Translations under genes and position numbers: made by a program
The notes under the pieces: generated by a model
What the model was told of the DNA's origin: nothing
Seen by the model: only the letters and a program-made list of their open reading frames with translations
Databases searched by the model: none
Source: Anaeromyxobacter diazotrophicus
GTDB lineage: Bacteria; Myxococcota; Myxococcia; Myxococcales; Anaeromyxobacteraceae
Direction: 5' to 3'
Assembly: GCF_013340205.1 (NCBI RefSeq)
Contig: NZ_BJTG01000002.1
Coordinates: forward strand, 186,001-250,000
DNA length: 64,000 bases
In this document: positions 8,396-15,681 of the stretch, piece after piece
How positions within the stretch are numbered: position 1 is the first letter of the stretch
Layout of the letters: each line of letters begins with the position of its first letter

Positions 8396-9550
8396 ATGAG
8401 AGCGACGAGCTACGAGGGTCCTTACCGCATCGCGGTGAAGGACAAGCCTGACCCTCGCATCGAGCACCCGCAGGACGCGATCCTGCGCGTCACCTGCGCC
8501 GGGATCTGCGGGTCCGATCTGCACCTGCTGCACGGCCGCGTGCCCGACACGCGCATCGGGTCGACCTTCGGACACGAGATCGTCGGGGTGGTGGAGGAGG
8601 TCGGGCCGGAGGTGACCGCCGTCTCGCGCGGCGACCGGCTGGTCGTGCCGTTCAACATCTCCTGCGGGGCCTGCTACTTCTGCTCGCGCGGGCTCACCGC
8701 CTGCTGCGAGAACACCAACCCCTCGTCGGACGTCGCCTGCGGCGTGTACGGGTACTCGCACACGACGGGCGGCTACGACGGTGGCCAGGCCGAGTACGTG
8801 CGCGTCCCCTTCGCCGACGTCGACCCGATGAAGCTGCCCGACGGGCTGAGCGACCTGCAGGCGGTCCCGCTCGCCGACGCTTACCCGACCGGCTACCAGG
8901 GCGCGGAGATGTGCGGCCTCGAGGGAGGTGAGACCGTGGTCGTCTTCGGCGCCGGGCCGGTCGGGCTGTACGCCATGCGCTCGGCCTGGCTGCTCGGGGC
9001 GGGGCGCGTCATCGCGGTGGACAAGGTCGGGTACCGGCTCGACTTCGCGCGCCGCTGGGCGGGGGCGGAGGCGATCGACTTCGAGGACGCCGACGTCATC
9101 ACCGCCATCAAGGACCTGACGGACGGGCGCGGCGCCGACGCGACCATCGAGGCGGTCGGGTGCGAGGCGGCCGGTTCACCCATGCAGCGGGCGATCGGCG
9201 TCTACGTCAAGGGCGTCGCGGGCTCCGCGACCGCGCTCAACTGGTGCTTCCACGCGACGAAGAAGGGCGGGACGGTGTCGGTGCTGGGCGTCTTCGGCCC
9301 GCCCATGGCGCTCGTGGACTTCGGCACGGCGATGAACAAGTGCCAGACCATCCGCACGGGGCAGTGCAGCGTGAAGCGCTACCTGCCGCAGCTCCTCGAG
9401 CACGTCCAGGCCGGCCGCATGCCGGTCGAGGAGCTCATCACGCACCGCTACCCGCTGGAGGAGGCGTCGCGCGCCTACCACACGTTCGCGCAGAAGGAGG
9501 ACGGCTGCGTGAAGGCCGTGCTGCTGCCGGGCACGGGCACCGTGCACTGA
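8396..9550 (+). CDS. Zinc-dependent alcohol dehydrogenase (formaldehyde dehydrogenase-like)
   Basis: Encodes a 384-residue medium-chain dehydrogenase/reductase. The catalytic zinc site is seen in CAGICGSDLH (near residue 35) and GHEIVGVVEEVG. The structural zinc loop is CGACYFCSRGLTACC near residue 92. The NAD(P)-binding Rossmann motif is VVFGAGPVGLYAMRSA near residue 182. Long insertions after the cofactor domain (AGSPMQRAIGVYVKG...) resemble the glutathione-independent formaldehyde dehydrogenase branch. The start ATG is 8396. The hypothetical gene at 9559 follows within 9 bp and is probably co-transcribed. Substrate is uncertain; an aldehyde or alcohol oxidation role is inferred. Confidence 0.88.
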   Translation: MRATSYEGPYRIAVKDKPDPRIEHPQDAILRVTCAGICGSDLHLLHGRVPDTRIGSTFGHEIVGVVEEVGPEVTAVSRGDRLVVPFNISCGACYFCSRGLTACCENTNPSSDVACGVYGYSHTTGGYDGGQAEYVRVPFADVDPMKLPDGLSDLQAVPLADAYPTGYQGAEMCGLEGGETVVVFGAGPVGLYAMRSAWLLGAGRVIAVDKVGYRLDFARRWAGAEAIDFEDADVITAIKDLTDGRGADATIEAVGCEAAGSPMQRAIGVYVKGVAGSATALNWCFHATKKGGTVSVLGVFGPPMALVDFGTAMNKCQTIRTGQCSVKRYLPQLLEHVQAGRMPVEELITHRYPLEEASRAYHTFAQKEDGCVKAVLLPGTGTVH

Positions 9551-9558
9551 GGATCGCC

Positions 9559-10014
9559 ATGGAAGAGCTGACGCCTTCGAATCCGCAGCACCCGCTCGCA
9601 GGAGAGCGCGCCCGGCAGCCGATCCCGGGCGCCGGCATCGACCTCGACCCGGCCCGGCGGCCAGGGGTCCCCAGGCTGCACGCGCCCCGGCCGCTCCCGA
9701 ACGCGCACGGCCCGCCGACCCGGCAAGAGAGCCAGGTGACCGTCTTCATGCACGGCCGGCCGCACAAGGACTTCCCGCCGGTGTTCGGGACGGCCGTGCC
9801 CCCGAGCGGCCTCTCGGGCCTCCTCCGGCGGGCCGCCTATCGCTACCCGGACCACTGGATGCGCCACTGGACGGTGCTGCTCTTCGCCGACCGGGTGGAC
9901 GCCTGGGAGCACCGCCTGCGCCGGTCGCTGCCGGTGGTCCTCCCGGCGCTGCTGGTGATCGGGGCGGGCGCCGCCTGGAAGGCGCTCTCGCGGCGAGCCG
10001 CCTGGGCTGGCTGA
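9559..10014 (+). CDS. Hypothetical protein with one C-terminal membrane span, 151 aa
   Basis: I do not recognise this protein. It has a proline-rich soluble N-terminal half, a central block rich in aromatic and charged residues (RRAAYRYPDHWMRHWTVLLF), and one hydrophobic helix near residues 125-142 (VVLPALLVIGAGAAW). The GAGG ribosome-binding site overlaps the stop of the dehydrogenase 8 bp upstream, so the two genes are likely translated from one mRNA. It may anchor or assist the dehydrogenase, but that is only a guess from position. Confidence 0.6.
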   Translation: MEELTPSNPQHPLAGERARQPIPGAGIDLDPARRPGVPRLHAPRPLPNAHGPPTRQESQVTVFMHGRPHKDFPPVFGTAVPPSGLSGLLRRAAYRYPDHWMRHWTVLLFADRVDAWEHRLRRSLPVVLPALLVIGAGAAWKALSRRAAWAG

Positions 10015-10047
10015 CGGCCGCTTTGCGCCGGGCCGGCGGTTCGTGCC

Positions 10048-11604
10048 ATGTTCCGCGCCCGCATGGCCGCCCACGACCGCAGCGCCCGGCTCGCGCCGGA
10101 GGAGCTCGAGCGGACGCTCGACGTCCTCGCCCGCGTCGCGGCCGATCGCACCCTGCTCGCCGAGCTGCCGGCCGACGCGCGGGTGGCGCTGCAGCGGCTG
10201 GCGGGCGAGGTGGCGCGCCCCGATCTCAAGGCGCGGAAGAAGCTGCAGAAGGCGCTGCTGCGCCGGGAGAAGGCCGGCCGGAAGTCCTCCGACGCGGCCC
10301 TGCGCCGGGCCACCGGCATCCAGCGGCTGCGGAGCGCGGCGGTGTTCCCGACCCCGCTCCCGCCGGCCCCGGCCGGCGTCACCGCCCAGGACGCCGAGGC
10401 CCCGGCGAGCCCCGCGCTGAACGCGCCCCGCAAGTGCTACGTCTGCAAGGCCGCCTACCGCGCGCTGCACCCGTTCTACGACCAGCTCTGCCCGGCCTGC
10501 GGCGACGCGAGCTTCGCGCGCCGGAGCGCCACCGCCGACCTGCGCGGCCGCGTCGCGCTCGTCACCGGGGCGCGGGTCAAGATCGGCTACCAGGCGGCCA
10601 TCCTGCTGCTCCGCGCCGGCTGCGCCGTGGTGGCCTGCACCCGCTTCCCGCGCGACGCGGCGGCGCGCTACGCCCGCGAGCCCGACTTCGAGGCCTGGCG
10701 GGACCGCCTCACCATCCACGGCGTCGACCTGCGGCACACGCCCAGCGTCGAGCGCCTCTGCCACCACCTCGACCGGTCCCTGCCGCGGCTCGACTTCCAG
10801 CTCCACAACGCCTGCCAGACCGTGCGGCGGCCGCCCGGGTTCTACGCCCACCTGGTCGAGCGCGAGCAGCTCGCGCCGTCGGCGGTCCCGGCGCGCGAGC
10901 GAGCGCTCCTCGCCGACTACGAGGCGCTCCGCGCCGGCCTCGGGCGCGGGTCCCCCGGCGTGGCGAGCCCGGCGCTCCTGTCCCAGGCGGCGAGCGCGGC
11001 CGACCTCCTGCTGGAAGGGCAGGGCGGGGTCGAGATCTTCCCCCGCGGCGTGCTCGACCAGGACCTGCAACAGGTCGATCTGCGCGCCCACAACTCGTGG
11101 CGGCTGGCGCTGCACGAGGTCCCGACGCTGGAGCTGCTGGAGGTGCTGCTGGTCAACGCCACCGCGCCCTTCGTCATGACGGCCCGGCTCAAGCCCCTCA
11201 TGCTGCGCCAGCGGCAGGCGCCGCCCGGCACCGCCACCAGCGGCGACCCCGCCAAGCACGTGGTGCTCGTGTCGGCGATGGAGGGGCAGTTCTACCGGGC
11301 CCACAAGACGGACCGGCACCCGCACACGAACATGGCCAAGGCCGCGCTCAACATGATCGTGCGGACGAGCGCGCCGGACTACGCCCGAGACGGCATCCAC
11401 CTCAACGCGGTCGACACCGGCTGGGTGACCGACGAGGACCCGGTCCACCTGGCGGCGCGAAAGGCCGAGGAGCACGCCTTCTCGCCGCCCCTCGACGTGG
11501 TGGACGGCGCCGCGCGCATCGTGGCGCCCATCCTCGAGGGGTTCCGCACCGGCCAGCACCCGGCCGGCCTCTTCTTCAAGGACTACCAGCCAGCGCCGTG
11601 GTGA
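10048..11604 (+). CDS. SDR-fold protein with N-terminal extension and zinc knuckle
   Basis: Encodes a 518-residue protein with three parts. Residues 1-125 are a charged helical region. Residues 130-155 hold a two-CxxC zinc knuckle (CYVCKAAYRALHPFYDQLCPACG). From residue 165 a short-chain dehydrogenase/reductase Rossmann fold begins, with TGARVKIGYQ as the cofactor loop. The later catalytic region reads VSAMEGQFYR...HTNMAKAALN, so the Lys of YxxxK is present but the Tyr is not (Thr occupies its place). A conventional dehydrogenase reaction is therefore doubtful. A 100-residue insertion (residues 275-360) separates the two halves of the fold. An alternative start is the ATG at 10063. It converges on the methyltransferase gene. 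Confidence 0.75.
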   Translation: MFRARMAAHDRSARLAPEELERTLDVLARVAADRTLLAELPADARVALQRLAGEVARPDLKARKKLQKALLRREKAGRKSSDAALRRATGIQRLRSAAVFPTPLPPAPAGVTAQDAEAPASPALNAPRKCYVCKAAYRALHPFYDQLCPACGDASFARRSATADLRGRVALVTGARVKIGYQAAILLLRAGCAVVACTRFPRDAAARYAREPDFEAWRDRLTIHGVDLRHTPSVERLCHHLDRSLPRLDFQLHNACQTVRRPPGFYAHLVEREQLAPSAVPARERALLADYEALRAGLGRGSPGVASPALLSQAASAADLLLEGQGGVEIFPRGVLDQDLQQVDLRAHNSWRLALHEVPTLELLEVLLVNATAPFVMTARLKPLMLRQRQAPPGTATSGDPAKHVVLVSAMEGQFYRAHKTDRHPHTNMAKAALNMIVRTSAPDYARDGIHLNAVDTGWVTDEDPVHLAARKAEEHAFSPPLDVVDGAARIVAPILEGFRTGQHPAGLFFKDYQPAPW

Positions 11605-11609
11605 CGCGG

Positions 11610-11626
11610 CCGCGGCTCAGCCGCGG
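11610..11626. terminator. Hairpin at a convergent gene junction
   Basis: CCGCGGC-TCA-GCCGCGG forms a perfect 7-bp stem. Its 3-nt loop is exactly the complement of the stop codon of the minus-strand methyltransferase gene. It lies 6 bp behind the SDR stop and could act for both genes. Confidence 0.45.
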
Positions 11627-12228
11627 ACCGCCTCCAGCGTGAGGCTCTGCACGAGCCGGCCGTCCGCCTCGTACGGCGCGGTGCCCTGGAGCACCCGGAG
11701 CCGCTCGAACCCGGCGGCGCGGACGACGGCGAGGTACTCCGGTTCCGGGATGGTGCCGTCCGCGCGCCCGGGGCGGTACCCGCCGATGCGCGCCGGGTGG
11801 GGCGCGACCACGTCCGAGGCGACCAGCCGCCCGCCGGGCTTGAGGATCCGGTGCAGCTCCCGGTACATGGCGGAGGGGTCGGCGCGGCCGCCGGCCGGGC
11901 AGCTCGAGACCACGACGTCCGCGAGCCCCGCGCGCAGCCCCGTCGCCGCGACGGCGCCGCGGACGATCAGCGCCGGCCTCGGCGCGGGCGGCAGCTCGAG
12001 CGCGTCGTCGCCGCTCGTCACGACCATCACGACGAGGCCCGCCGGCCCCACCCGCCGGCTCACCGCGGCGGCCTCGCGGCATCCGGCGCAGCCGAGCCCC
12101 ACGACCACGTCTCCAGGGCGTAGCCCGGCGAGCTCGACCAGGGCGCTGCGCGAGAGCGGCGAGCACCTGGCGCCAGGGGCGCCTCCGACCTCCCATTCGC
12201 GCGAGCGGGCCACGCCGTGCCTCCCCAT
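11617..12228 (-). CDS. SAM-dependent methyltransferase, ArsM/UbiE-like
   Basis: Encodes a 203-residue class I methyltransferase. The fold begins after about 35 residues with LRPGDVVVGLGCAGCREAAAVSRRVGPAGLVVMV, whose layout (glycine loop followed by SRRVGPAG-VVM) resembles arsenite methyltransferases. Later elements are ADVVVSSCPAGG (motif near the active site) and MYRELHRILKPGGRLVASDVV (post-motif strand). ArsM's usual DLGCGSG is altered to GLGCAGC, and the acidic residue that binds SAM ribose is missing from the second strand, so activity is uncertain. Length is shorter than typical ArsM. It is transcribed divergently from the octaheme-cytochrome operon across the shared regulatory region. 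Metalloid methylation is a hypothesis only. Confidence 0.65.
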   Translation of the reverse strand: MGRHGVARSREWEVGGAPGARCSPLSRSALVELAGLRPGDVVVGLGCAGCREAAAVSRRVGPAGLVVMVVTSGDDALELPPAPRPALIVRGAVAATGLRAGLADVVVSSCPAGGRADPSAMYRELHRILKPGGRLVASDVVAPHPARIGGYRPGRADGTIPEPEYLAVVRAAGFERLRVLQGTAPYEADGRLVQSLTLEAVRG

Positions 12229-12285
12229 CCGGGGCGGTGCTGCACGATTCGAGCCCGCCCGGAGCGGCCGAAAAGTGGGGTCTAC

Positions 12286-12343
12286 GCGACGGTTCGTCTC
12301 AGGTCGCGCGACGTCTCGTCACGCTCGCGAGACGTGACGTCGC
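12286..12343. promoter_or_regulatory. Triple operator array upstream of octaheme cytochrome operon
   Basis: Three sites: GCGACGGTTCGTCTC (12286-12300), GCGACGTCTCGTCAC (12308-12322, one mismatch in the right arm) and GAGACGTGACGTCGC (12329-12343). Centres are 22 and 21 bp apart. The last centre is 61 bp from the -24 GG at 12397, the same geometry as at the porin promoter. Confidence 0.75.
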
Positions 12344-12395
12344 GCATCCGGCGACCCAGCGCCCGGATCTCGGCGTGATGCGCGGGGAGGCGCGC

Positions 12396-12410
12396 TGGCC
12401 TTCTGCTTGC
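12396..12410 (+). promoter_or_regulatory. Sigma-54 promoter of small-protein/octaheme cytochrome operon
   Basis: TGGCCT-TCTGC-TTGC is a near-consensus -24/-12 element followed by A. It is the best sigma-54 match in the window and lies about 110 bp upstream of the ATG at 12519. Confidence 0.78.
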
Positions 12411-12518
12411 ACCTAGCGACATAGTCATAGCGCTATATAGCTACCGAACGAGCCCTGCCCGGGCGGCCGGGCTCGACGGCGCGGTGACCCCCCAGCCCCT
12501 CGCAACAAGGAGAAGCCC

Positions 12519-12836
12519 ATGCAGCACGTCAAGAAGCTCACCAGCGCACTCGTCGTCGCCGCGGCCCTCGCCCTCGTCGCCGCCGGCCCGGCCCGCGCCG
12601 AGGAGAAGGTGCTCGGCACGGTCACCGACATCGAGATGACGAAGCCCGACCTCGCGGTCGCCACGCTCCAGGACCGCGCGAGCGGTCAGCCCATCGCGCT
12701 GACGGTCACAGACAAGCTCACCCTCGACAAGTTCCAGGACAAGCGCATCAACGTCGGCGACGAGATCAAGGCCAGGTACGAGAAGAAGGACGGCAAGAAC
12801 CTCGTCACCTTCTTCAAGAAGCCGGGCGGCTGCTAG
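12519..12836 (+). CDS. Small secreted protein ending in Gly-Cys (paralog 2)
   Basis: Encodes a 105-residue exported protein. The signal peptide ends near GPARAEE (residue 28). The mature domain of about 77 residues contains VLGTVTDIEM, LTLDKFQDKRINVGDEIKARYE and DGKNLVTFFK, and ends PGGC. It aligns over its whole mature length with the product of 6436. It is the first gene behind the sigma-54 promoter and lies 49 bp upstream of the octaheme cytochrome, so the two are probably one transcription unit. The pattern of short strands is compatible with an OB-like or DUF5666-like fold, but I cannot name a family. The ribosome-binding site is AAGGAG, 8 nt upstream of ATG. Confidence 0.75.
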   Translation: MQHVKKLTSALVVAAALALVAAGPARAEEKVLGTVTDIEMTKPDLAVATLQDRASGQPIALTVTDKLTLDKFQDKRINVGDEIKARYEKKDGKNLVTFFKKPGGC

Positions 12837-12885
12837 TCGCCGCCGCAGGCTCGCCGACCCCTCCCCCCTCGCTCACGGTGACGAC

Positions 12886-14298
12886 ATGAGACTCTCCTCG
12901 ATCCTGCCTCTCCTCGCCGCGCTCGCCGCCGGCCCCGCCCTGGCGGCGCCCGCCGCGGCGCCGGACTCCGCGGCGAAGCCCGCGAAGAAGCCCGCCCACC
13001 CGGACAACGACTACATCAAGGAGCACGGCTACGATGGGCCCAGGACCTGCGAGGTCTGCCACCCCGGGACGGCCAAGGCCTTCCTCGAGACGGTCCACTG
13101 GAAGCACGCCTCGAAGGTGCCGAACGTGAAGGGCCTCGATCCCAAGCGCGAGTACGGGATGCAGAACCGCATCTACACGTTCTGCAACGGCAACGACATC
13201 GTCAACAACCTGAAGGAGATCCCCGCCAACGCCGACGGCAAGACCAAGCTCGCCGGCTGCAACACCTGCCACCCCGGGAACCACCTCTCGGACGTCGGCT
13301 CCACCGGCGCGGAGGCCGAGCAGGCCGTCGACTGCCTCATCTGCCACGCCTCGAAGTACGACTACTCGAAGCGCAAGCCGTCCAAGACCGCGGACGGCAA
13401 GGTGGTGATGGGCCAGGATCGCAGCGTCCAGGCGGCGCTGACGGTGGGCAAGCCGAGCGTGAAGAGCTGCATGACCTGCCACGAGTCCGCGGGCGGCGGG
13501 CAGCTCATCAAGCGCGGCTTCGCCTTCGACGCCGAGCACGACGCGCACGCCGCCAAGGGCATGACCTGCGTCGACTGCCACGCGGCCAAGGACCACAAGA
13601 TCCCCACCGGCTTCGACCCGAACAACTGGGCCAACGACGGCGTGCGGGTCGCCTGCGGCGACTGCCACGGCGACAAGCCGCACGGCGACCCCGACTACGA
13701 CGCCCACACCGCGAAGGTCGCGTGCCAGACCTGCCACATCCCCACCACCGGCGGCGCGGTCGCGAAGGACTTCACGAAGTGGACCAAGCTCGAGACGGGC
13801 TTCTACGACCCGGGCACCATCAAGCGGAGCCCCTCGGACACGAAGCCGGTCTACGCGTGGTTCAGCGGCACGGTCGAGGCCAAGCCGCACTTCATCGGCC
13901 CGGTCGGCAGCCGCGCCGACGGCAAGAGCAAGATCTTCCCGTTCAAGATCTACCAGGGCCGGGCGTTCTACGACCGCCGCAACGGCCAGCTCCTCTCGAT
14001 GGACTTCGCGCAGCCGATGGCGACCGGTGACGCCCTCGCCGGCGTGGCGTCGGCGGCGAAGACGCTGGGGCTGGGCAAGGTGGAGCCCGTGGCCGGCTGG
14101 CAGACGATCTACTTCGCGAACAGCCACCTCGTGACCAAGGCGAAGGCGCTCACCTGCGACCGCTGCCACGTCCCGACCGGCGTGCTCGACTTCCAGGCGC
14201 TCGGGTACTCCAAGGCGGAGATCGCGAAGCGCGGCCTCCAGAGCCCCCAGCTCTGGTTCGACAAGCTGCTGGCCAAGGAGCTGAAGAAGGAGGAGTGA
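12886..14298 (+). CDS. Periplasmic octaheme cytochrome c
   Basis: Encodes a 470-residue exported cytochrome with eight CxxCH heme-attachment motifs: CEVCH, CNTCH, CLICH, CMTCH, CVDCH, CGDCH, CQTCH and CDRCH, the first at residue 55 and the last near 424. A signal peptide precedes APAAAPDS. Size and heme count match the octaheme tetrathionate-reductase-like group, although several multiheme families share that count and the assignment is tentative. The long heme-free stretch between the seventh and eighth motifs (about 130 residues, with FIGPVGSRADGKSKIFPF) is likely to build part of an active site. It is co-transcribed with the small Gly-Cys protein under sigma-54 control and followed by a strong terminator. 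Confidence 0.85.
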   Translation: MRLSSILPLLAALAAGPALAAPAAAPDSAAKPAKKPAHPDNDYIKEHGYDGPRTCEVCHPGTAKAFLETVHWKHASKVPNVKGLDPKREYGMQNRIYTFCNGNDIVNNLKEIPANADGKTKLAGCNTCHPGNHLSDVGSTGAEAEQAVDCLICHASKYDYSKRKPSKTADGKVVMGQDRSVQAALTVGKPSVKSCMTCHESAGGGQLIKRGFAFDAEHDAHAAKGMTCVDCHAAKDHKIPTGFDPNNWANDGVRVACGDCHGDKPHGDPDYDAHTAKVACQTCHIPTTGGAVAKDFTKWTKLETGFYDPGTIKRSPSDTKPVYAWFSGTVEAKPHFIGPVGSRADGKSKIFPFKIYQGRAFYDRRNGQLLSMDFAQPMATGDALAGVASAAKTLGLGKVEPVAGWQTIYFANSHLVTKAKALTCDRCHVPTGVLDFQALGYSKAEIAKRGLQSPQLWFDKLLAKELKKEE

Positions 14299-14306
14299 CC
14301 TCGCGG

Positions 14307-14346
14307 GCCGGGGCGGCGCCGCCAGGCTCCGCCCCGGCTTCTTCCC
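14307..14346 (+). terminator. Intrinsic terminator after octaheme cytochrome gene
   Basis: GCCGGGGCGG (14307-14316) and CCGCCCCGGC (14329-14338) form a perfect 10-bp stem followed by TTCTTCCC. Confidence 0.75.
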
Positions 14347-14368
14347 GAAGCTGGCGATGAGGTAGAAC

Positions 14369-14689
14369 GTGGCCGTGGGGGTCAAGCGTCAGCCTCAACC
14401 CGCCCTCTCCACGGACCCCGAGCGCGCCCGGCGCGTCTCGGAGGTCCTGAAGGCGGTCGCGCACCCGCTGCGCATCCGGATCGTGGCCATCCTCGCGGAC
14501 GGCGACGAGAACGTGACCGCCCTGTCCGAGAAGCTCCAGGCCCCGCAGGCCATCGTGTCCCAGCAGCTCCGCATCCTCCGCAGCCAGGGGCTCGTCGAGG
14601 CGGAGCGCGAGAACGGCTTCGCGCGCTACCGGCTCATCGAGCCGAACCTGCGGACGCTCGTGGCGTGCATGGAGGGCTGCGCGCGCTGA
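14369..14689 (+). CDS. ArsR-family transcriptional regulator
   Basis: Encodes a 106-residue winged-helix repressor of the ArsR/SmtB family. Family features are the helix KAVAHPLRIRIVAIL (residues 31-45), the recognition helix APQAIVSQQLRILRSQGLV (58-76) and the wing EAERENGFARYRL. The canonical arsenic-binding ELCVCDL box is absent. Two cysteines lie at the extreme C-terminus (ACMEGCAR), a spacing of CxxxC that could sense metalloid, sulfide or redox signals. GTG 14369 has a GAGG site 7 nt upstream. The gene follows the cytochrome terminator and probably heads the next group (membrane proteins and FmdE-like), so it may control those genes. Confidence 0.85.
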   Translation: MAVGVKRQPQPALSTDPERARRVSEVLKAVAHPLRIRIVAILADGDENVTALSEKLQAPQAIVSQQLRILRSQGLVEAERENGFARYRLIEPNLRTLVACMEGCAR

Positions 14690-14811
14690 AGCCGGGCCGG
14701 GCGCGTTCCAGGCAGGCCTCCCGGCCTCCGGGCGGGCCGGCGCGGGCTCGCGCGGCCGCGACGCCGCTGCCCGGGGCCGAAGCCGTGCCCAGGTTGGGAG
14801 CGGAGGGTCCG

Positions 14812-15336
14812 ATGGGAGCCGGCGGAGCGGTGGGGCGCGGGTGGAGCGGGCGCGCGGGCGGCCTCGCGGCCGAGATCGCGTTCGCGGGGGGCGTCGCCGG
14901 CACGCTGGCCGGCGCCGCCATGGCCCTCTTCTTCGCGCTCCTCGGCACCTGGCGCGGGCTCGGGTGGCTCGGGGTGCTGCAGGGGATCGGCGGCGTGTTC
15001 TACGGCTGGGCGGCCATGGGCGCGGGCCCGCCCGCGTTCTGGGGGCTCGTCCTCCACTTCGCCGTCTCCGTGGCGCTGGGGGTGCTCTTCGCCGCGATCG
15101 TGCGCCGCAACGCCGAGCCGCTGGCGAGCGTCACCGCCGGCCTCATGTTCGGGCTCGCGGTGTGGGCCGTGATGACCTGGGTGGTGATCCGGGTGATCGA
15201 TCGCCCGCTCGCCGACGTGGTGGATCACATGGCCTTCGGCTGGCTCGCGGCCCACGTGGTGTTCGGGCTCGTCCTCGGGCTCGCCTCCCAGCTGCGGGGC
15301 ATCGCGGCGGGGGAGGAGCCGCCCCGGCGGCACTGA
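14812..15336 (+). CDS. Integral membrane protein, four predicted spans, 174 aa
   Basis: I cannot assign a family. Hydropathy shows about four helices: IAFAGGVAGTLAGAAMALFFALLG, FWGLVLHFAVSVALGVLFAAIV, ASVTAGLMFGLAVWAVMTWVVI and FGWLAAHVVFGLVLGLASQL. A conserved-looking HMAFGWLAAHVVFG segment with two histidines lies in the last span and could bind heme or a metal. ATG 14812 has a strong GGAGGG site; the open frame upstream is low-complexity and noncoding in character. It lies between the ArsR gene and the DUF2892 gene on the same strand. Confidence 0.65.
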   Translation: MGAGGAVGRGWSGRAGGLAAEIAFAGGVAGTLAGAAMALFFALLGTWRGLGWLGVLQGIGGVFYGWAAMGAGPPAFWGLVLHFAVSVALGVLFAAIVRRNAEPLASVTAGLMFGLAVWAVMTWVVIRVIDRPLADVVDHMAFGWLAAHVVFGLVLGLASQLRGIAAGEEPPRRH

Positions 15337-15410
15337 CGGCGGCGCGGCGAATCCGAACGGGCCGGCGCGGCTCTGACCGTCAGGCGCGGCGATCGCGCCG
15401 GAGGAATCGC

Positions 15411-15653
15411 ATGACCACCGAACGCTACGTCCGCGTCTTCGCCGGCCTGTTCATCCTGCTGTCCCTCGCCCTCGGCGTGGAGGGGAGCCCGCTCTTCGTC
15501 TCGCGCTGGGCGCTCGCCTTCACCGCGTTCGTGGGCCTGAACCTGTTCCAGAGCGGGCTCACCCGCTTCTGCCCGCTCGAGCTGATCCTCCGCGGGCTCG
15601 GGGTCAAGGACGCGGTCGAGCTGGACCGCGCGCGGCCGGATCGCGCCGCCTGA
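15411..15653 (+). CDS. DUF2892 (YgaP membrane-part-like) protein
   Basis: Encodes an 80-residue protein with two transmembrane helices and the family's N-terminal ERYVRVFAGLFILLSLALG pattern and NLFQSGLTRFCPLELILRGLGVK. In E. coli YgaP the equivalent helices anchor a rhodanese; here the membrane part stands alone. The conserved FCP cysteine lies at the end of the second helix. GGAGG is 6 nt upstream of ATG 15411. It is followed 28 bp later by the FmdE-like gene, so both are likely in one unit with the ArsR regulator. A role in moving reduced sulfur species across the membrane is plausible from the YgaP precedent. Confidence 0.8.
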   Translation: MTTERYVRVFAGLFILLSLALGVEGSPLFVSRWALAFTAFVGLNLFQSGLTRFCPLELILRGLGVKDAVELDRARPDRAA

Positions 15654-15681
15654 GTCGCCCCACCCGGGCTCGAGAGGGACC

